A stretch of 64,000 nt of DNA from Meandrina meandrites (taxonomy: Eukaryota; Cnidaria; Anthozoa; Scleractinia; Meandrinidae), in NCBI GenBank assembly GCA_963693305.1, contig OY855908.1:24950493-25014492 (forward strand), written 5' to 3'. This document shows positions 50,818 through 64,000 of this stretch, one piece after another; the first letter of the stretch is position 1, and every line of letters starts with the position of its first letter. Below the pieces are notes generated by a model. That model saw only the letters and a program-made list of their open reading frames with translations. It was not told the DNA's origin and did no database searches. The translations under genes were made by a program, and so were the position numbers.

Positions 50818-53280
50818 ACAAGAAGATGCAAGCACCTTAAAACCGCGCGTTTTTAAATTAACTCCAGTTTTGCTAATTAACAGGTTTCTTCCCCAGAAAA
50901 TTCACGGTTAAATTAAATTTGTTTGGTACTTAGAGTAAAGGACTAGCAAATTAGACACGCGAGTCACACACTCCAATATTGCACTATCGCCCATAGCCGT
51001 TTTGAAATTTATGATGACGTAATGGTCTTAATATGGAACTTCGCTTGGGACATGCATGGGCATGAATTAAACATTCCGCTATTTGAACGCTATTAATAAC
51101 AGCTATTTTCTTTTCGTAAACGTCACGATTAAATGTAATTGGTTTATACCGTGAGTTAGGCGTTAAGAAGGTAGGCACGTGAGTCTCACATTTCAGGCTT
51201 TGCATTGTTCATGGCTATCTTTAGTACGGCGGTGTACGGCGGTAATTCCCATACCAATGACGTAATCCTTGCAAGTGCTTACCTAGGCACAATTTTTTTC
51301 CTTGAGATCTCTGAACTCGCTTCGATGAAATAGTCAAAGAATTCACTTCAATTGCCTAAACCCACGAGAAATACTCGCAAAATTTCCAACTAATTAACGA
51401 CCATCGCTTCTGGCGAAATAAGCTTGCAAAGTATTAAACCAGGATATTATTTGTCACGTAATGAAAGTGAAAGCTGCAACGTCAGGGCATTCCATGGCTG
51501 AGGTAATACCTTTCTTAGTGTATTCAATATTCGGTTCAAATCCAACGCGTAGATAAAACCAAAAGAAAATATATTTTACACACAATAAAAAAATGTATTG
51601 GCAACATTTTCCGTACATTCATGTATCAATTTGTTTGTACTATGAGTGAAGGACTAGCAAAGTAGTCAGACGAGTCACACAATCCGAAGTTCACGCAGAA
51701 GTCCATAACTAGAAGTCTACATCTGGTATTGGGGCGCGTGCTATGTCTTTCGCGTGTAGGCTATTTTTAGAAACTGATGTCTCGCGAGAAAATGACGTAA
51801 CCCACTATTTCGACACGATTGGAGTTCCAAGTTGCGGCCGAATATTTTGGAAAGTGGCAGGTGAAATAAATCAGATCACACCAAAACACTTGACAGGTCA
51901 TTCTCTTTAATTCTCACATTTCGACAGAAGTAGTATCGTAGATAGTGATTTCAAACGTCTGTTTAGTGGCACTTGAAGGCGAGTGAAAAAGCAACCCGTC
52001 GCCGGGTTTCCGTAGACAAACTCACAAAACAAACAGGTCGACTTTTTATAATTTACGAGAGAATTTATGAACAGAAGTTCCCCAAACTTTTAGTAGTTAA
52101 GTGTGTCTCTATTTTGTACAGCATATCCTCGTGTTAAAATACTGAACAACATACACAACACAATAGCTGCACACTGCGAAGTGCCCGAGAAGCACAACTT
52201 GAATTAAACTTTTGACGGATGTGAATGAAATCATCATTGTTCGATGAATTAAACTCGTATTTCTATTCATATTAAAACAAGTACATTGCCTTAGTCAGTC
52301 TTTTGTTTTCATGCCGTCCTTATAATTCCAAAAACATGCGAAACTCGCCAAACTTGTCGTTTTCTCTGAATGTTGTTCTCAAACGAATCAAACTTCATTC
52401 TGTTCATTCCGCGCTCGATGTTGAGCGCTTCAGGGACCACGGTTTTGTTTTTCAAAATAGCAACAAACCTGTGCCAAAATGCACTTGCTCTCTTAATGCC
52501 TGTCTTCATCTTGAGAGTACCATTAATCTTTAGTGTCTGCGCATTTTGAATTTGACTCGGAATTAGTCTATCTTGCCCACTGCCATTTCGTATTCTGACT
52601 CCAAAACACTGAGGTCCTCTCCCTTATTTGGATGCTCCGAATTTTTACAACTTCGATGCCATCGTCATCGATGAAAGATGGCCTGATGATTCTTGTCCGG
52701 ACGATTTAATCCTCACAAAACGGAAATTACGATGACCAACAAACAGAAATTTCGTAATGCCGTTCGCTCGTCCTCTGCAGTTCTGCTTTTCTTCAAAAAT
52801 TTGTTCAACCAATCAAAGGCGCGAATTAAAAAATACTTCAATGTGATTGGCTACTTGTTCGCGGCAAAGCTGTTCTAAAAATAGCCTACACGCGAGGAAC
52901 GCGAGGTACACGCGAAAGACATATCTCAAAGCCTATTACCAGAGATGTAGACTTCTAGTTATGGACGTTATCCCAGGCTATCTTTAGCTCGTTGGTTTTT
53001 TCCCTTCTAATGACGTAACCCCTGCACGCTCAGGCACGCTCAATTGTTTACCTTTGCAAATATTTAATTTTCCTTCAAATCTCTGAACTCGCTTCGATGA
53101 AACAGCCAAAGAATTCGCTTCAATTGCCTAAAACCACAGGAAATACTTGCAGAAGTGCAAATAAATTAATGACCGTCGCTTCCGCCGATATAAACTTGCA
53201 AAGAAAACACAATGTTATTTGTCACGCAGTGAAAGTGAAACCTGCAACATCAGCGCATTCCATGGCTGACGTAATACCTT
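50818..53280 (-). repeat. Satellite, inverted left arm (interrupted)
   Basis: Reads as the reverse complement of the units at 53902-60397: aaaccgcgc near the start, then ggactagcaaa, atgacgtaa, cgctcaattgtttac, gaactcgcttcgatgaaa and cattccatggctga. It includes the long-variant segment (accgccgtac block) and is split by the element at 51701-52966. Divergence from the direct units is higher than among those units. Confidence 0.8.
51701..52966. mobile_element. 1.27-kb inverted-repeat transposon in satellite
   Basis: The outermost 24 bases are a perfect inverted repeat (gtccataactagaagtcta at the left). Pairing continues with indels through atgtctttcgcgtgtaggct and atttttagaa, making arms of roughly 70-95 bases. 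It interrupts a satellite unit between aatccga and ggctatctttagc. Short internal ORFs on both strands (52303-52533 plus, 52309-52509 minus) carry no transposase motif I recognise. Confidence 0.8.
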
Positions 53281-53283
53281 TTT

Positions 53284-53889
53284 AACCGCACGGCCATGGG
53301 CCGAGCGCGGTTCTTGCTTTACACGGGATTTATTAACCGCGCGGCCATGGGCCGAGCGCGGTTCTTGCTTTGCACGGGATTTATTATTATTATTAACCGC
53401 GCGGCCATGGGCCGAGCGCGGTTCTTGTTTTACACGGGATTTATTATTAACCGCGCGGCCATGGGCCGAGCGCGGTTCTTGTTTTACACGGGATTTATTA
53501 TTAACCGCGCGGCCATGGGCCGAGCGCGGTTCTTGCTTTACACGGGATTTATTATTTTTAACCGCGCGGCCATGGGCCGAGCGCGGTTCTTGTTTTACAC
53601 GGGATTTATTAACCGCGCGGCCATGGGCCGAGCGCGGTTCTTGCTTTGCACGGGATTTATTATTATTATTAACCGCGCGGCCATGGGCCGAGCGCGGTTC
53701 TTGTTTTACACGGGATTTATTATTAACCGCGCGGCCATGGGCCGAGCGCGGTTCTTGTTTTACACGGGATTTATTATTAACCGCGCGGCCATGGGCCGAG
53801 CGCGGTTCTTGCTTTACACGGGATTTATTATTTTTAACCGCGCGGCCATGGGCCGAGCGCGGTTCTTGTTTTACACGGGATTTATTATT
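53284..53889. repeat. GC-hairpin minisatellite with 276-bp higher-order period
   Basis: Eleven monomers, each with the hairpin aaccgcgc-ggccatgggcc-gagcgcggtt, then cttg(t/c)tttacacgggattta and (tta)n. Start-to-start spacings are 51, 60, 54, 54, 57, 51, 60, 54, 54, 57, so a five-monomer cassette of 276 bases occurs twice plus one monomer. Because all spacings are multiples of three, both strands stay open for over 230 codons. These ORFs are repeat artefacts. Confidence 0.95.
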
Positions 53890-56800
53890 TTTTTTTTTTT
53901 TGTCGGTGACCAGACACAAACCTCTACTCGGCCAAATCGTGATTGGGGCTTTGAAATCACGCAACCTATGATGTTTATTCGCCAAAAGCTGTTGAAACAT
54001 TAATGTACCGAAAATGTTGCGGATATTGTTTTCTTTATTGTGTAAAAAGTATATTTTCTTTTGGTTTTATCGAAGCGTTCGATTCAAAGCGAATGTTGAA
54101 TACACTGAAAAAAAGTATTACGTCAGCCATGGAATGCGCTGATGTTGCAGGTTTCACTTTCGTTACGTGACAAATAATATTGTGTTTTATTTGCATGTTT
54201 ATGTCGGCAGAAGCGACGGTCATTAATTTAATTTGTTTCCTCTTCTGCGAGTATTTCTTGTGGGTTTAGGCAATCGAAGTGAATTCTTTGGCTATTTCCT
54301 TGAAGTGAGTTCAAATATTTGAAAGGAAATGAAATATTTGCTTAAGTAAACAATTGAGCGTGCCCGAACGTGCAGGGGTTACGTCATTAGAAGGGAAAAC
54401 CCCCAAGCTAAAGATAGCAGGGGACAACGTAAACCTCGGATTGTGTGACTAACGTGACTACTTTGCTAGTCCTTTACTCATAATGCAAACAGATTAAATT
54501 TAACCGTGACTTTTGAGAAAGAAAGCTGTTAATTAGCCAAAAATATAAGCGCGGTTTTAAGTTGCTATAGCAACTTCTTGTTATTTTTTTTTTTGTCGGT
54601 GACCAGACACAAACCTCCACTCGGCCAAATCGTGTTTGGAGCTTTGAAATCACGCAACCTATGATGTTTATTCGCCAAAAGCTGTTGAAACATTAATGTA
54701 CCGAAAATGTTGCGGATATTGTTTTCTTTATTGTGTATAAAGTATATTTTCTTTTGGTTTTATCGAAGCGTTGGATTCAAAGCGAATGTTGAATACACTG
54801 AAAAAAGGTATTACGTCAGCCATGGAATGTGCTGATGTTGCAGGTTTCACTTTCGTTACGTGACAACTAACATTGTGTTTTATTTGCATGTTTATGTCGG
54901 CAGAAGCGACGGCCATTAATTTAATTTGTTTCCTCTTCTGCGAGTATTTCTTGTGGGTTTAGGCAATCGAAGTGAATTCTTTGGCTATTTCATCGAAGTG
55001 AGTTTCAAAGATTTGAAAGGAAATGAAATATTTGCTTAAGTAAACAATTGAGCGTGTCCGAACGTGCAGGGGTTACGTCATTAGAAGGGAAAACCCCCAA
55101 GGTAAGCACTTGCAAACATTACATCATTGGTAGGGAAATTACCGCCGTACACCGCCCTTCTAAATATAGCCGTGAACATTGTAATGCTTGAAATGTAAGA
55201 ATCGTGTGATTACCTTCCTGCGGGCTCTCACTCACGGCACAAACCAATTACATTTAATCGTGACTTTTACCTAAAGAAAATAACAGTTATTACTAGCATC
55301 CAAGTAGTGGAATGCTAGTTTTCTTTTTGTTTAATTCATGCCCGTTCATGTCTACAGCGAAGTTCCAGATTAAGACCATTACGTCATCATAAATTTCACA
55401 ACGGCTATGGACGATGGTGCAACATTGGATTGTGTGACTCGCGTGACTACTTTGGTATTCCTTTACTCAAAGTGCAAACAGATTAAATTTCGCCCTGACT
55501 TTTGAGGAAGAAAGCTGTGCATCAGCAAAAAAATATAAGCGCGGTTTTAAGTTGCTATAGCAACTTCTTGTTATTTTTTTTTTTGTCGGTGACTAGACGC
55601 AAACCTCTACTCGGCCAAATCGTGATCGGGACTGAATCACGCAACCTGTGATGTTTATTCGCCAAAAGCTGTTGAAACATGAATGTACGGAAAATGTTGC
55701 GGATATTGTTTTCTTTATTGTGTATAAAGTATATTTTCTTTTGGTTTTATTGAAGCGTTCGATTCAAAGCGAATGTTGAATACACTGAAAAAGGTATTAC
55801 GTCAGCCATGGAATGCGCTGATGTTGCAGGTTTCGCTTTCGTTACGTGACAAATAACATTGTGTTTCATTTGCATGTTTATGTCGGCAGAAGCGACGGTC
55901 ATTAATTTAATTTGTTTCCTCTTCTGCGAGTATTTCTTGTGGGTTTAGGCAATCGAAGTGAATTCTTTGGCTATTTCCTTGAAGTGAGTTCAAATATTTG
56001 AAAGGAAATGAAATATTTGCTTAAGTAAACAATTGAGCGTGCCCGAACGTGCAGGGGTTACGTCATTAGAAGGGAAAACCCCCAAGCTAAAGATAGCCGG
56101 GGAAAACGTAAACCTCGGATTGTGTGACTAACGTGACTACTTTGCTTGTCCTTTACTCATAATGCAAACAGATTAAATTTAACCGTGAGTTTTGAGAAAG
56201 AAAGCTGTTAATTAGCCAAAAATATAAGCGCGGTTTTAAGTTGCTATCGCAACTTCTTGTTAACCGCGCGGCCATGGGCCGAGCGCGGTTCTTGCTTTAC
56301 ACGGGATTTATTATTTTTTAACCGCGCGGCCATGGGCCGAGCGCGGTTCTTGCTCTGCACGGGATTTATTTTTTTTCGTCGTTTTTTTTTTGTCGGTAAC
56401 CAGACCCAAACTTCCACTCGACCAAATCGCAATCGGGACTTCGGATCACGCAACCTGGGATGTTTACTCACCAAAAGCTGTTGAAACATCAATGTGCAGA
56501 AAATGTTATGGATATTGTTTTCTTTATTGTGTATAAAATATTTTTTCTTTTGGTCTCATCGAAGCGTTGGGCTCAAAGGGAATTTGAAGACACTAAAAAA
56601 GGTATTACGTCAGCCATGGAATGCGCTGATGTTGCAGCTTTCACTTTCGGTACGTGACAAATAAGATTGTGTTTACTTTCCAAGTTAATTTCGCCAGAAG
56701 CGATGGTCATTGATTTATTTGTAATTTTGCGAGAATTTCTTGTACGTTTAGGCAATTGAAGTGAATTCTTTGGCTGTTTTAATCGAAGCGAGTTCAAAGA

Positions 56801-59800
56801 TTTAAAGGAAAATTAAAAATTTGCTGAGGTAAACAATTGAGCGTGCCCGTACTTGCAGGGGTTACGTCATTAGTAGGGAAAAAACCGTATAGCTAAAGAT
56901 TGGACTGTGTGACACGCGTGACTACTTTACTAGCACAAAAAATTAAACTTAACTGTGACTCGGCCAAATCGTGACTGGGGCTTTGAAATCACGCAACCTG
57001 TGATGTTTATTCTCCAAAAGCTGTTGAAACATTAATGTACGGAAAATGTTACGGATATTGTTTTCTTTATTGTGTATAAAGTATTTTTTTTCGTTTTATC
57101 GAAGCGTTGGATTCGAGGAGAATATTGAATACACTAAAAAAGGTATTACGTCAACCATGGAATGCGCTGACTTTTTAGCTTTCACTTTCACTATATGACA
57201 AAAAAGATTATTTTTTCTTTGCAAGTTTATTTCGCCAGAAGCGACGGTCATTAATTTAATTGTAATTTTGCGAGTATTTCTTGTGGGTTTAGGCAATTGA
57301 AGTTTGGCTGTTTCATAGAAGTGATTTGAAGAAGATTTGAAGCAGAATTTAATATTTGCTTAGGTAAACAATTGAGCGTGCCTGAACGTGCAGGGGTTAC
57401 GTCATTAGTAGGGAAAAAACCTTCCAGCTAAAGATAGCATTGGATAACGTAAACCTCGGATTGTGTGACTCGCGTGACTACTTTGCTAGTCCTTTACTCA
57501 AAGTGCAATCAGATTGAATTTAACCGTGACTTTTGAGTAAGAAAGCTCTTAATGAGCAAAAAAAATATAAGCGCGGTTTTAAGTTGCTATAGCAACTTCT
57601 TGTTTTTCGTTTTTTTGTCGGTGACCAGACCCAAACCTCCACTCGGCCAAATCGTGATTGGGGCTTTGAAATCACGCAACCTATGATGTTTATTCGCCAA
57701 AAGCTGTTGAAACATTAATGTACCGAAAATGTTGCGGATTTTGTTTTCTTTATTGTGTATAAAGTATATTTTCTTTTGGTTTTATCGAAGCGTTGGATTG
57801 AAAGCGAATGTTGAATACGCTGAAAAAAGGTATTACATCAGCCATGGAATGCGCTGATGTTGCAGGTTTCACTTTCATTACGTGACAAATAACATTGTGT
57901 TTTATTTGCATGTTTATGTTGGCAGAAGCGACGGTCATTAATTTAATTTGTTTCCTCTTCTGCGAGTATTTCTTGTGGGTTTAGGCAATCGAAGTGAATT
58001 CTTTGGCTGTTTCATCGAAGTGAGTTCAAAGATTTGAAAGGAAATGAAATATTTGCTAAAGTAAACAATTGAGCGTGCCCGAACGTGCAGGGGTTACGTC
58101 ATTAGAAGGGAAAAACCCCTAAGCTAAAGATAGCCAGGGACAACTTAAACGTCGGATTGTGTGACTAACGTGACTACTTTGCTAGTCCTTTACTCATAAT
58201 GCAAACAGATTAAATTTAACCGTGACTTTTGAGAAAGAAAGCTGTTAATGAGCCAAAAATATAAGCGCGGTTTTAGGTTGCTATAGCAACTTCTTGTTAT
58301 TTTTTTTTTTGTCGGTGACTAGACGCAAACCTCCACTCTGCCAAATCGTGCTCGGGACTGAATCACGCAACCTGTGATGTTTATTCGCCAAAAGCTGTTG
58401 AAACATGAATGTACGGAAAATGTTGCGGATATTGTTTTCTTTATTGTGTATACAGCATATTTTCTTTTGGTTTTATTGAAGCGTTCGATTCAAAGCGAAT
58501 GTTGAATACACTGAAAAAGGTATTACGTCAGCGATGGAATGCGCTGATGTTGCAGGTTTCACTTTCGTTACGTGACAAATAACGTGTTTCATTTGCATGT
58601 TTATGTCTGCAGAAGCGACGGCCATTAATTTAATTTGTTTCCTCTTCTGCGAGTATTTCTTGTGGGTTTAGGCAATCGAAGTGAATTCTTTGGCTATTTC
58701 ATCGAAGTGAGTTCAAAGATTTGAAAGGAAATGAAATATTTGCTTAAGTAAACAATTGAGCGTGCCCGAACGTGCAGGGGTTACGTCATTAGAAGGGAAA
58801 ACCCCCAAGGTAAGCACTTGCAAGGATTACATCATTGGTAGGGAAATTACCGCCGTACACCGCCCTTCTAAATATAGCCGTGAACATTAAATTTCGCCCT
58901 GACTTTTGAGGAAGAAAGCTGTGCATAAGCAAAAAAATATAAGCGCGGTTTTAAGTTGCTATAGCAACTTCTCGTTATTTTTTTTTTGTCGGTGACTAGA
59001 CGCAAACCTCCACTCGGCCAAATCGTGATCGGGACTGAATCACGCAACCTGTGATGTTTATTCGCCGAAAGCTGTTGAAACATGAATGTACGGAAAATGT
59101 TGCGGATATTGTTTTCTTTATTGTGTATAAAGAATATTTTCTCTTGGTTTTATTGAAGTGTTCGATTCAAAGCGAATGTTGAATACACTGAAAAAGGTAT
59201 TACGTCAGCGATGGAATGCGCTGATGTTGCAGGTTTCACTTTCGTTACGTGACTAATAACATTGTGTTTCATTTGCATGTTTATGTCGGCAGAAGCGACG
59301 GTCATTAATTTAATTTGTTTCCTCTTCTGCGAGTATTTGTTGTGGGTTTAGGCAATCGAAGTGAATTCGTTGGCTATTTCCTTGAAGTGAGTTCAAATAT
59401 TTGAAAGGAAATGAAATATTTGCTTAAGTAAACAATCGAGCGTGCCCGAACGTGCAGGGGATACGTCATTAGAAGGGAAAAATCCCCAAGCTAAAGATAG
59501 CCGGGCAAAACGTAAACCTCGGATTGTGTGACAAACGTGACTACTTTGCTAGTCCTTTACTCATAATACAAACGGATTAAATTTAACCGTGACTTTTGAG
59601 AAAGAAAGCTGTTAATTAGCCAAAAATATAAGCGCGGTTTTAATTTGCTATAGCAACTTGTGGTTAGCCAAAAATTTAAGCGCGGTTTTAAGTTGCTATA
59701 GCAACTTCTTGTTATTTTTTTTTTTGTCGGTGACCAGACGCAAACCTCCACTCGGCCAAATCGTGATCGGGACTGAATCACGCAACCTGTGATGTTTATT

Positions 59801-62800
59801 CGCCAAAAGCTGTTGAAACATGAATGTACGGAAAATGTTGCGGATATTGTTTTTTTTATTGTGTATAAAGTATATTTTCTTTTGGTTTTATCGAAGCGTT
59901 CGATTCAAAGCGAATGTTGAATACACTGAAAAAGGTATTACGTCAGCCATGGAATGCGCTGATGTTGCAGGTTTCACTTTCGTTACGTGACAAATAACAT
60001 TGTGTTTTATTTGCATGTTTATGTCGGCAGAAGCAACGGTCATTAATTTAATTTGTTTCCTGTTCCGCGAGTATTTCTTGTGGGTTTAGGCAATCGAAGT
60101 GAATTCTTTGGCTATTTCATCGAAGTGAGTTCAAAGATTTGAAAGGAAATGAAATATTTGCTTCAGTAAACAATTGAGCGTGCCCGAACGTGCAGGGGTT
60201 ACGTTATCAGAAGGGGAAAAACCCCCAAGCTAAAGATAGCCGGTGACAACGTAAACCTCGGATTGTGTGACTAACGTGACTACTTTGCTAGTGCTTTACT
60301 CATAATGAAACAGATTAAATTTAACCTTGACTTTTGAGAAAGAAAGCTGTTAATTAGCCAAAAATATAAGCGCGGTTTTAAGTTGCAACGTCTTGTTTAG
60401 TGTATTTAATGTTAGCTTTGAGTCCAACGCTTCGATAAAACAAAAAGAAAATATACTTTATACACAATAAAGAAAACAATATCCATAACATTTTCCGTAC
60501 ATTAATGCTTTAACAGCTTTTGGTGAATAAACATCACAGGTTGCGTGAGTAAGAGTCACGATCACGATTTGGCCGAGTGGAGGTTTGGGTCTGGTCACCG
60601 ACAAAAAAAATACGACGACTAACAAGAAGTTGCTAGCAACTTAAAACCGCGCTTATATTTTTAGCTAATTAACAGCTTTCTTTCTCAAAAGGTCACGGTT
60701 AAATTTAGTCTGTTTGAATTATGAGTAAAGGACTAGCAAAGTAGTCACGTTGGTCACACAATCCGAGGTTTACGTTGTCACCGACTATCTTTAGCTTGCG
60801 GGTTTTTCCCTTCTAATGACGTAACCCCTGCACGTTCGGGCACGCTCAATTGTTTACTTAAGCAAATATTTCATTTCCTTTCAAATATTTGAACTCACTT
60901 CGATGAAATAGCCAAAAAACTCACTTCGATTGCCTAAACCCACAAGAAATACTCGCAGAAGAGGAAACAAATTAAATTAATGACCGTCGCTTCTGCCGAC
61001 ATAAACATGCAAATAAAACACAATGTTATTTGTCACGCAACGAAAGTGAAACCTGCAACATCAGCGCATTCCATGCACTGCGCAAAAGCATAAATATTCT
61101 AGCGTATTCTAGCGTTGAATACGCAATCGCGACGCGATTGAATCCTGGAGTATTCAAGACGCACACAATACATGATAAACACCTGGAATATTCGTATCGA
61201 ATATGGCTGAATACGCTCTGTGCAATATCGTTCGTGGATTTTCTTGATTATACCACACATCTGGCGGGATCCTAGAGTATGAAGACGAATCCTTTGGTAT
61301 AAAAAGTCATGAAACGGAAGATGACTGTTTTGTAGCTATTTTCCTTGAAGTAGTATTTTTGCCCCAAATTCAAACAACTTGTTAGGATTTTTACCCGTCT
61401 GTCGCGCGTATACGTTCACAACATAAATACGTGATCGTGACGCCGAACGCAATAGAATTCTTGAGCATTCATTGGCAATCTCGTTCCCAGAGTCCACGTT
61501 CCCGAAGTGTTTACACGGAGCCTATGTAACCGTTTTATAATTATTTTCGAATGTGAATGTATAACTGGCACTGTATTTTACACCCGGAGAGAAGTTAAAC
61601 AACATTTTCTCAAAGTCATTCGCTTCTCGTTACCGGTTTCACTTTGCCAGCGGTTCATCCCAGCACGTTTTATAATTATTTTCGAATGTGAATGTATAAC
61701 TGGCACTGTATTTTACACCCGGAGAGAAGTTAAACAACATTTTCTCAGTCATTCGCTTCTCGTTACCGGTTTCACTTTGCCAGCGGTTCATCCCAGCACG
61801 ATCTTCAATTCGTGTTCTCCGATCGCGCGAGCAAGACTGTAGGCAAGTCTAAAAATCGTGAAGACGCATGTGTTTGATGTATATGTTGCAGTTAATTTCT
61901 TTCTTCAGTTAAATTTTACTCCTTTGTTTTAAACTCATTATCATACATTACCATACCCCAAAACAAAGGAAGAATAAAATTTAACTGAAGAAAAAATTAC
62001 TGCAACATATACAAACTTTTGTCGCAGCCCTGGTAAACTGCAGGAACACATAACTTTACTGTGGTGTAAAGCTGAAGTTGATTGTTGCTTGGTTGATTCT
62101 GGTGATCTATTCATATTGATACCACCGGTTGACTACATCGTTATACAATAGCGAAGTGCGTCGCATAAATCCCAGCGGGGAGGGGGGTATACTAAAAAAG
62201 TTCTTATATGGGGAGGCTACGCCTAAGGTGTCCAAACCCTCACCCTTTCATATACCATTTTTGATTCATTACTATTATATCTTAGCGTCTACCCTTTGCC
62301 AGACATACTAGTCATGAAACGATGTCGGGTTTCTTTTGTTCGCCTCTTTTATATTACTTCAGTTTTGACCCTCATCTTAGGCTCCTTTGAAAATCGCTGA
62401 ACCCAACAAGCCGCGGACCAATTTAACTACTGCTAGACACTTCTAGAGTGTTGTTTACAATGAAGCTGTTTTTAAACATTCATATCTTTCACAACTAAGA
62501 TGGTTTCTCTTTTCCCCTGTTGGAAGTGTTTGTGGGTTTATCTTTTTGCTTCAGAATTGTCAAATCGTAATCATGGTAAACAGTTGTTTCTTCTCATATA
62601 AATATAGCATCTGCCGCAGGGGATGATTATTAACCACCACATAGACGGCTGTTGTTTACCAGATCGAAGAAAAGTCTCTCAAAATTCTTACGAAATCGAC
62701 TTTTCTTTTGCCTTTTATAAATCATCCCACTATGTTCTTTAGATTTTGAGGATGAAACACCCAATGTGCCAAAAATCCAAACCAATCGGCTTTTTAAGAT

Positions 62801-64000
62801 GATTCAAGAATCTAAAGAACTTGATTGAAATGCGAAATTAATTTAGTAAAGAGCTTTGTCCAAGAGAAACAGAGCGTGATTGAAGGCGTTTCTTAATTTT
62901 AGCAAGATTGTCTCCTATAAGCTGTTAAACAAGGCAGCCAAGCAAAGAAAATTAGTTTGTTTTCTTAAGTTTGCAGTGTTAACATCTCGAATTACATCTG
63001 CAGAGGTAAGTTTCTTGCTTTAATTTTACAGCAAATTGAACTAATATGATGATGGGTGACGTCTCCCCTTTTTTTTTTGCATTCAAGGTTTTTGTTCAAA
63101 CGATAAAAGCGCTTTACGGATGGCTTCGTGATCTCGCACTATTTGGGTGCTGCCCTCGACGACATGCTCGATCGTAGCGTTTATCGCTCTCGTTCGCTTT
63201 CGCGTTCGTCCCCACCGACTTTCACAGTCTAACATACATACATACATACATACATACATACATACATACATACATACATACATACATACATACATACATA
63301 CATACATACATACATACATACATACATACATACATACATACATACATACATACATACATACATAGACTTTATTTTCTCTCGAATTTTAGAGTAGCTTGTA
63401 ATATAAATATCAGTAGCTAATATCTTCGAGAACTATAATCGTAATAATAATAATAATAATAATAAAATACACTAAAATACGTTACAAAAATAACTAGAAG
63501 AAACTAGAATCTACAAATAAATAATATAAGCAAAATCTATCTAAACAAAAGTCATTCTCTGAATGCTCCTTTTAAATTCCGAAAAGTGACTTGTTCTAAT
63601 GCAGTCTGGTAACTCATTCCATTTTTTAGCTGCGAAATATGTAAAAGAGCTAAGGCCAAAGCTCGTTGTTCTAGGCTTACAAAGGGACTAAATGTTATTT
63701 CCACGTAGATTGTAACAGGAGGACCGAAGTGAGAACATATTTTTCATGTAAGCTGGAAAATGGGGGAAAAACAGACTTTTATATAGTAATATTAGGAAGT
63801 TTTGAACGCGCTTATTAGCTAATGAGGTGGAGTTGACTTTCTTAAGAAGACAGCTGTATGGGGACGAGTAATCCCCAAGTATGAATCTAAGGATTCTCTT
63901 ATTTAGTGCTTCAAGCTTTTCCGCATCGCGCACGCTACAAAAATGCCAGACAGAGGAGCAATAGTAGAAATGTGGTAAAATGTATGCCTTGTAAAGCTTG

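Overview
This window is animal nuclear DNA, most likely from an anthozoan cnidarian and probably a stony coral. The evidence is AT-rich DNA, genes with many GT-AG introns, two complete or partial genes of metazoan families, tRNA-derived SINEs of a type I associate with coral genomes, and dense small inverted-repeat transposons. The species cannot be fixed from the sequence alone. All exon structures were read by eye from splice sites, reading phase and family similarity, without transcript support.

Layout. (1) Bases 1-11300, plus strand: the last twelve exons of SMARCAL1, an SNF2-family annealing helicase that remodels stalled replication forks. They run from motif II to the stop codon and give 446 complete codons plus a split-free stop. 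The introns hold a minisatellite, an antisense RTE-like LINE with an internal inversion, a tRNA-derived SINE and PIF/Harbinger-like MITEs. (2) Bases about 11400-33000: no convincing gene. This spacer holds LINE debris, a degenerate E-box repeat, foldback elements and several MITE families (hAT-like, PIF-like and unassigned). (3) Bases 33200-47037, plus strand: a complete seven-exon LIV-1-type ZIP (SLC39A) zinc transporter of 705 residues. It has a signal peptide, a His-rich loop and the HNFSD and HELPHEL metal-site motifs. Its 7.1 kb first intron contains a degenerate triplication, and later introns contain foldback and TIR elements, a chain of tetranucleotide repeats and a SINE. (4) Bases about 47300-50800: MITE-rich spacer. 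(5) Bases about 50820-61080: a complex satellite. It has an inverted left arm (itself interrupted by a 1.27 kb inverted-repeat transposon), a GC-hairpin minisatellite with a 276 bp five-monomer higher-order period, a direct array of roughly 0.7-1.2 kb units, and an inverted unit at the right edge. (6) Bases about 61080-64000: a fresh 135 bp tandem duplication, a long hairpin, a (CATA)n tract and the 3' end of an antisense non-LTR retrotransposon.

The two genes are unrelated in function (genome maintenance and zinc import) and there is no sign of co-regulation. The most unusual material is repeat architecture: the internally inverted LINE, the higher-order minisatellite inside a satellite with inverted edges, a MITE family whose central hairpin seems to be kept by compensatory change, and a perfect inverted nuclear-receptor site in the triplicated intron. 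I found no evidence for a new enzymatic system.
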